Origin: Candidatus Ethanoperedens thermophilum
GTDB lineage: Archaea; Halobacteriota; Methanosarcinia; Methanosarcinales; EX4572-44
DNA length: 19,603 nucleotides
Assembly: GCA_012910725.1 (NCBI GenBank)
Contig: WNEG01000080.1
Location: 1 to 19,603, forward strand
Reading direction: 5' to 3'
The notes under the pieces: generated by a model
Seen by the model: only the letters and a program-made list of their open reading frames with translations
Database searches by the model: none
What the model was told of the DNA's origin: nothing
Program-made: the position numbers and the translations under genes
Part shown: positions 15,225-19,603 of the stretch, piece by piece
Layout: each line of letters begins with the position of its first letter
Position numbering within the stretch: position 1 is the first letter of the stretch

Positions 15225-16628
15225 ATGGCCTATCTAACTGAAAAAATAGATCTATACAATGATAGAGGTCAGGTGCTAGAATCAGGCATTCCACTGGAAG
15301 CTATAACACCTGTCCAGAACCCAGCCGTCAAAGAGATTGCAGATACCTTTAAACGCTCTATAGCGGTAAATCTTGCAGGTGCCCAGAAGGCTCTCTCGAC
15401 CGGACACTATGCCAACGAGTATATCCATCTACCTGATATACCAAACAAGGCAGATTTACCAATAAAGAGCGGTCCGTATGGCAAACCAAAAGCAGTAAGA
15501 ACACGTACATGGGATGTGCCCTTAGTTGAGAATGCAGACACCCTTGCAGCTAAACTCAAAGAGAAACTGCAGGTTGATGCAGACGATGGTACAGAAATTA
15601 ACATAATGAAAAAGGGCGCTATGTTCTATGTTAAGCCATCCCAGAAGCTGTGCAACGCTGGTATTGAATATACCGCTGCACTTACAACAACTGCACAGGC
15701 AATGACTGATCTGGTGATGGAAGAGTTTAGTGACATACTTGACTTCCATGCAGCACCACTGGTACATACAGCATTCTATGGCAGATACCCTTCAACTTAC
15801 GAGTTTATGGGTGGAAATGTTATCTCACTACTTGCAGCAAGCTGTGCTAACGAAGGACCAGGCTTTGCCCTGCGAAACCTGATGGTAAACCATATTGTAG
15901 CTATAACACACAGTAGAACAATGCAAGCAATGGCACTCAGCTCAACCCTTGAAGCTATTGCCCATCTTGAAATGGGTGATACAATCGGTCGGTGGAGACG
16001 CTGGCAGTCTCTCGTGTATGCATACCAGGGATTAAATGCCAATAACCTTGTATACGACCTTGTAAAGGAATGCGGAAGCGGTACCACAGGTGATGTGGTC
16101 GGAGCAACAATTAACAGGGCACTTGAAGATAAGGTTATCAAAGAGCTTAAGACACTCCCATCTGGCTTCAAATTCTACACTGCACTGGATCCATCGCTGT
16201 GGAACGCCTATGTGTGTGCAGGAACATCAGCAGCAGTTATTGTCAACCAGGGTGCAGCAAGAGCAGCACAGGGTGTGGCTTCAACGGTTTTGTACTTTAA
16301 CGATATGGTTGAACATGAGACAGGACTGCCATCTGCAGGATATGGTGATGGTGTTGCTAATGGTATCTCGATGTCCTTCTTCAGTCACTCTATCTATGGC
16401 GGAGGAAGCCCGGGTGTGTTCCATGGAAACCATATTGTAACCAGGCACTCGAAAGGATTTTTGATTCCATGTGTAACAGCAGCAGTAGCGCTTGATGCAG
16501 GCACAGCAGTATATGGACCTGAGGCAACATCAGGACTTGTAGGAGATATATTTGGTGAAATAAAGCTTCTTAGAGAGCCTATAGAATCAATTGCAAAAGG
16601 AGCAGCAGAAATAAAGAATAAGTTCTAA
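15225..16628 (+). CDS. mcrB: Alkyl/methyl-coenzyme M reductase beta subunit
   Basis: Beta chain of the Ni-F430 enzyme that makes or cleaves the alkyl-thioether of coenzyme M; it works as an alpha2-beta2-gamma2 complex in the cytoplasm. The 467-residue protein aligns with McrB throughout: it opens EKIDLYDN-like (EKIDLYNDRGQVLESGIPLE), carries GRYPSTYEFMGGN in the middle and ends EIKNKF. The active-site wall SFFSHSIYGGGSPG is intact, with F385 and Y391 at the positions equivalent to methanogen Phe361 and Tyr367. It continues into GNHIVTRHSKGF, the coenzyme B-binding stretch. It is about 24 residues longer than the 443-residue Methanothermobacter chain, partly near 65-110. RBS GGAGG supports ATG 15225. 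First gene of a B-G-A operon with no mcrD or mcrC. Confidence 0.95.
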   Translation: MAYLTEKIDLYNDRGQVLESGIPLEAITPVQNPAVKEIADTFKRSIAVNLAGAQKALSTGHYANEYIHLPDIPNKADLPIKSGPYGKPKAVRTRTWDVPLVENADTLAAKLKEKLQVDADDGTEINIMKKGAMFYVKPSQKLCNAGIEYTAALTTTAQAMTDLVMEEFSDILDFHAAPLVHTAFYGRYPSTYEFMGGNVISLLAASCANEGPGFALRNLMVNHIVAITHSRTMQAMALSSTLEAIAHLEMGDTIGRWRRWQSLVYAYQGLNANNLVYDLVKECGSGTTGDVVGATINRALEDKVIKELKTLPSGFKFYTALDPSLWNAYVCAGTSAAVIVNQGAARAAQGVASTVLYFNDMVEHETGLPSAGYGDGVANGISMSFFSHSIYGGGSPGVFHGNHIVTRHSKGFLIPCVTAAVALDAGTAVYGPEATSGLVGDIFGEIKLLREPIESIAKGAAEIKNKF

Positions 16629-16641
16629 GGAAGTGATAAAA

Positions 16642-17490
16642 ATGGCAAAATTTGAAAGACAATACTATAATAAGGGAGACCCAATCGCTCGAAACAGGCA
16701 GCGAATCCTGGATCCAAACACAAAGCTTGAAAAGCTTCGAACGATACCAGATGAAGGTTTCCTCAGCATACTTGGACACAGGAACTTTGGAGAAGCATAT
16801 AAATCTGTGCACCCGCCACTAAGTGAACTTGGTGAGCCAGAGGATCCAATGCGAGATCTTGTGCCTCCAACAGAAGGAGCAAAAGCAGGCGACACAGTAG
16901 ATACTCTCGTCATGACAGATTCGGTCTATGATTCCCCGATTGCAGTATACCTGCGTGCATGGATGCTGCACAACAGAGTTCGCGGTCTTGACACAGGCTG
17001 CTACTCCGGTCGAAACACGATTGAGATGAGAGCACGAGACCTTGAAGATGCAGGCAGGATGCTACTTGAAACAGAGGTATGCGATGTAAGAAGAAACCAC
17101 CTTCGTCAGATGACCTGCACAGGGCACAGCTGCCGACTCGACCAGAACGGTTTGATGTTTGATGCAGTGCAGCGAACAAAGATGGATGGCACAGATGTTG
17201 TATACGTCAAAAACGGTTTTGGAAACCCGATTGATAAGCCAGTCAATATCGGTAAAGGAGTTTCAGATGAAGAACTTAAAAAGAGGTCTTCGATCTACCG
17301 ATACGATAACATACCAAACCTTGTGCTCGAAGATGTGGTCAATCCTAAACCAGACGAAGAGGTGAAGGAGACTACCCAGTGGATAAGACGGATCATGCGC
17401 CAGAGATTGTATGGAAATCTGAATCCAGAGTTAATCAAAGAAGATGCGTATGAAAATCTGGAACAATTAGAACTGAAAAAGGGATACTAA
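16642..17490 (+). CDS. mcrG: Alkyl/methyl-coenzyme M reductase gamma subunit
   Basis: Gamma chain of the same complex; in known structures it helps enclose F430 and coenzyme M. From ATG 16642 it has 282 residues (KFERQYYNKGDPIARNRQR...). GTG 16633 is a possible earlier start, but GGAAGTGA (16629-16636) serves better as its ribosome site. Conserved McrG landmarks are LEKLRTIPDE, LGHRNFGEAYKSVHPPL, EGAKAGD, the SGRNTIEMRARDLE helix and the TGHSCRLDQNGLMFD segment. It exceeds the ~249-residue methanogen chain mainly through a C-terminal extension after the conserved end, beginning near IRRIMRQRLYGNLNPELIKE. Such extensions fit the larger alkane-type enzymes. It starts 13 bases after the beta gene and ends 15 before the alpha gene. 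Confidence 0.94.
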   Translation: MAKFERQYYNKGDPIARNRQRILDPNTKLEKLRTIPDEGFLSILGHRNFGEAYKSVHPPLSELGEPEDPMRDLVPPTEGAKAGDTVDTLVMTDSVYDSPIAVYLRAWMLHNRVRGLDTGCYSGRNTIEMRARDLEDAGRMLLETEVCDVRRNHLRQMTCTGHSCRLDQNGLMFDAVQRTKMDGTDVVYVKNGFGNPIDKPVNIGKGVSDEELKKRSSIYRYDNIPNLVLEDVVNPKPDEEVKETTQWIRRIMRQRLYGNLNPELIKEDAYENLEQLELKKGY

Positions 17491-17505
17491 ACAGAGGTGA
17501 AAAAT

Positions 17506-19428
17506 ATGAGTCAAACTCGAACAAGTAAAGAAAATACAGTAGTAGAAGAAGGAAAACCCTGGGATCCTCATGCCATTAAAGCAACCTTAGAAAAAGGAAA
17601 AACATGGGAACGTATGTCGATACGTGATGACTGCGGAAACATGTTTAAAAGTAAGTTTGGTGATATAGACTTTACAGATAAGCATACAGAGTACTATGGA
17701 TTCAATGGCGTAATGCAAAGCAAGAGAAAATCAGAAGCATGGGAAATTGCCAAACGAATCACCAGAGAGAGAGGCATACCAAACTATAATCCAGACCTTC
17801 ACCTGCACGGCGTGCAGATGGGACAGAGAATGCTCCAGACCTACAAGATAACAGGTCTTGAGCGTGAGTGGGCTGGTGCTGAAGATACGCCAGCACATCC
17901 AGGATGGGTGCCAGGAACCGGTATCTATGGTATTGAGATGGATGATGTCAACTATGAAAACAATGTGGCTATGCAGCAGTCACGTGATGACATCTCTCGA
18001 ACATCAATTAACGGCATGAATATCTCACACGAGACCATAGAGAGACGTTTCGGCAAAGAAGTAACACCAGAGACTATCAACACCTATATGGAAATGCTTA
18101 ACCACAACCTTGGAGCAGGTGCCCTTATCCAGGAACATGTTACAGAGACAAACCCGGAACTGGTCAAAGACTGCTATGCCATCATGTTTACAGGTGATGA
18201 CGATGTAGCAGATGCCATGGACCCACGCTTTATTACCAACATAGACACACACTTTCCCGAGTACCAGGCTGTTCAGCTAAAAGAACAGCTCAAAGGCAAG
18301 ATGTACCAGGTCTGCCGCATACCAACGATGGCCCTGCGTACATCAGATGGTGGTCTGGCAAGAGCATGGGTAGGACAGCAGGCAAGCCTTGCCTATGTTG
18401 GCGCCTATGATATTCCAGCAGGTGATGCAATTACCAGTGACTTCGTGTTCACAATCAAACACGGCGATGTGGTATTCAGTGGAACAGCACTTCCATATCG
18501 ACGTGCACAGCGTGTAAACTCGATTGGCGGCGTGCCTTACGGCTATTATGCAGACATCTGCCAGTCAAGCAGAACTCCTGAAGCTATAAAGGGATTAGAC
18601 GGCGGACTCGATCCTGTAAAAGTAACGGTTGAAGCTCTCACACCAGGATGCGTTTTGACAGACCAGGCATGGCTTCATAACTACTTAGCAGGCGGTTCGT
18701 CAAGCTGGGCAAGCTATGTCATGTCAGTCTACACCGATGAGATACTTGAAGATCCATCGTACTATGGTGCTGACTGGGGCATGCATCACTACAAGTGTGG
18801 TGTTGGAGAAGTGCCAAACACACTTAAAAACGGCATGGAGATAGCAGAAGTAGTTGGACAGCACTTCCTTGCAAGCTATGACCTGTATCCAGCGATGTGC
18901 GAGACACACTTTGGTGGAAGCCAGAGATTCCTTCTCCAGTGTGCAGCTATTGGCGCAGCAACAGGTGCTCTTACAGGAGACAGTGACCTTGGACAGACCA
19001 TGTGGATGTACAACACCCACATAGAGAAAGAACACTGCATGAGACTTGGTTTCTATGGGCATGATATGCAGGACCAGCAGGGATGCGGACACAATGCTTC
19101 ATACCGCTCAGACCAGAGCAGCCCGTATGAACTTCGAAACATGAACTTCCCTGACCAGGCAATGCATGTAGGACATGTGGGTGGATACGTCGGTATCTGT
19201 GGAGGCTCAGCACACGCAAGAGGTGCAGCATACTCTACTAACCCGATAATCAAAGTAGCCTATGCAGACCATGAACATATCCAGTTTGACTGGAGATACC
19301 CACGCAGAGAGTATGGACGTGGTGCACTGCACGACTTCATGCCAGCCGGGGAGAGAACTGTAGTTTGCCCAGCGTATGCTGGCGGAATCACTGCCAATCT
19401 CCCACCAATGTACGAGAAGAAGCGTTAA
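17506..19428 (+). CDS. mcrA: Alkyl-coenzyme M reductase alpha subunit (divergent McrA)
   Basis: Catalytic alpha chain. ATG 17506 is chosen because GAGGTGA lies at 17494-17500; GTG 17497 would overlap that site. It has 640 residues, 70-90 more than methanogen McrA, from an N-terminal extension and a loop insertion near 115-140 (TPAHPGWVPGTGIYGIEMDD). Gapless local alignment to Methanothermobacter numbering gives: Q209 = Gln147, the F430 nickel ligand; H319 = methyl-His257; R333 = methyl-Arg271; Q473 = methyl-Gln400; G518 = thio-Gly445; F516/Y517 = Phe443/Tyr444. Changed: Trp401 for Phe330 with one extra residue before it, His519 for Tyr446, and Gln525 for methyl-Cys452 with a Cys two residues later. 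Asp523 matches Asp450. It lacks the Val400 and Cys-rich signature of ANME-1. A C2+ alkane substrate is inferred. Confidence 0.93.
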   Translation: MSQTRTSKENTVVEEGKPWDPHAIKATLEKGKTWERMSIRDDCGNMFKSKFGDIDFTDKHTEYYGFNGVMQSKRKSEAWEIAKRITRERGIPNYNPDLHLHGVQMGQRMLQTYKITGLEREWAGAEDTPAHPGWVPGTGIYGIEMDDVNYENNVAMQQSRDDISRTSINGMNISHETIERRFGKEVTPETINTYMEMLNHNLGAGALIQEHVTETNPELVKDCYAIMFTGDDDVADAMDPRFITNIDTHFPEYQAVQLKEQLKGKMYQVCRIPTMALRTSDGGLARAWVGQQASLAYVGAYDIPAGDAITSDFVFTIKHGDVVFSGTALPYRRAQRVNSIGGVPYGYYADICQSSRTPEAIKGLDGGLDPVKVTVEALTPGCVLTDQAWLHNYLAGGSSSWASYVMSVYTDEILEDPSYYGADWGMHHYKCGVGEVPNTLKNGMEIAEVVGQHFLASYDLYPAMCETHFGGSQRFLLQCAAIGAATGALTGDSDLGQTMWMYNTHIEKEHCMRLGFYGHDMQDQQGCGHNASYRSDQSSPYELRNMNFPDQAMHVGHVGGYVGICGGSAHARGAAYSTNPIIKVAYADHEHIQFDWRYPRREYGRGALHDFMPAGERTVVCPAYAGGITANLPPMYEKKR

Positions 19429-19436
19429 GCTTCTCC

Positions 19437-19482
19437 CTCTTTTTTTATTTTTTTAGTGTTATACCCTTAGAGCTTTTGCTCT
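19437..19482 (+). terminator. Poly-T terminator after the reductase operon
   Basis: Right after the mcrA stop, a CTCCCTC stretch leads into a T-tract (19440-19454, interrupted once by A), the usual archaeal termination signal. A small hairpin AGAGC-TTTT-GCTCT follows at 19469-19482. The rest of the window, to 19603, has no gene; TTATATAT at 19504-19511 could be the TATA box of a gene outside the window. Confidence 0.65.
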
Positions 19483-19603
19483 GGTTGGAGCAAACAACAC
19501 GTTCTTATATATCCACGCTTAAAAAAAATTTGCTCTGTTACCTGCCCCAACCGCGCTTGAATCATGCCAATCTTGAAAAGTTCCAGCATTGATTTTAGGA
19601 ATT

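Noticed and set aside
17506..19428. ANME-1 type McrA
   Set aside because: The Gln400-equivalent is retained (GGSQR) and the ANME-1 Cys-rich active-site signature is absent; the added length and altered pocket fit alkane-type enzymes.

Overview
The window comes from an archaeon of the methanogen/alkane-oxidiser lineage. Archaeal hallmarks are ribosomal protein S6e, the small subunit of D-family DNA polymerase (DP1), a geranylgeranyl-reductase-family flavoprotein, a SelB-like protein, BRE/TATA promoters and GGAGG/GAGGTGA ribosome binding sites. The last 4.4 kb encodes a complete three-subunit methyl-coenzyme M reductase homologue in the order B-G-A. The alpha chain is about 640 residues, against roughly 550-570 in methanogens. 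It keeps the Ni-F430 glutamine and most post-translationally modified positions but has altered substrate-pocket residues. This fits an alkyl-CoM reductase (Acr/Ecr type, as in Ca. Argoarchaeum, Ca. Ethanoperedens or Ca. Syntrophoarchaeum) better than a methanogenic or ANME-1 enzyme. The exact genus is an inference I cannot test here.

Layout. 1-410: hairpin repeat cluster A. 460-1187: overlapping DUF1890 and DUF1894 genes, then broken sequence including a stub of an IS1-type transposase (1299-1403). 1554-2687: a strikingly AT-rich FAD reductase. 2825-7250 (minus strand): DP1, hairpin cluster B, S6e, an ACT-domain protein and homoserine dehydrogenase. 7400-7530: probable 3' remnant of an IS200/IS605 (IS1341-like) element, just before a nucleotide-sugar dehydrogenase gene (7589-8971). 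9079-9381: hairpin cluster C. 9434-11665: a beta-class DNA methyltransferase whose partner, a probable PD-(D/E)XK restriction enzyme, is broken by a ~360-bp mini IS605-type insertion and by an in-frame stop. 11717-13648: aconitase. 13690-14736 (minus): degenerate SelB-like GTPase. 14737-15224: long leader and promoter of the reductase operon. 15225-19428: mcrB-mcrG-mcrA homologues, followed by a poly-T terminator.

How the parts relate. The reductase operon is the catabolic centre: it would activate an alkane as alkyl-CoM or, run in the other direction, release methane. Homoserine dehydrogenase with its detached ACT regulator, and aconitase, belong to amino-acid and central carbon metabolism. 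DP1 and S6e are core information-processing genes. The accessory parts are the decayed restriction-modification locus, three IS scars and three clusters of tandem mini-hairpins.

The most unusual non-coding feature is the mini-hairpin family. Two stem modules recur in all three clusters, with compensatory base changes in the stems and loops that read as GNA or GNNA on one strand or the other. Each cluster also carries its own locus-specific unit duplicated along with the hairpins. I do not recognise this as a named repeat family.
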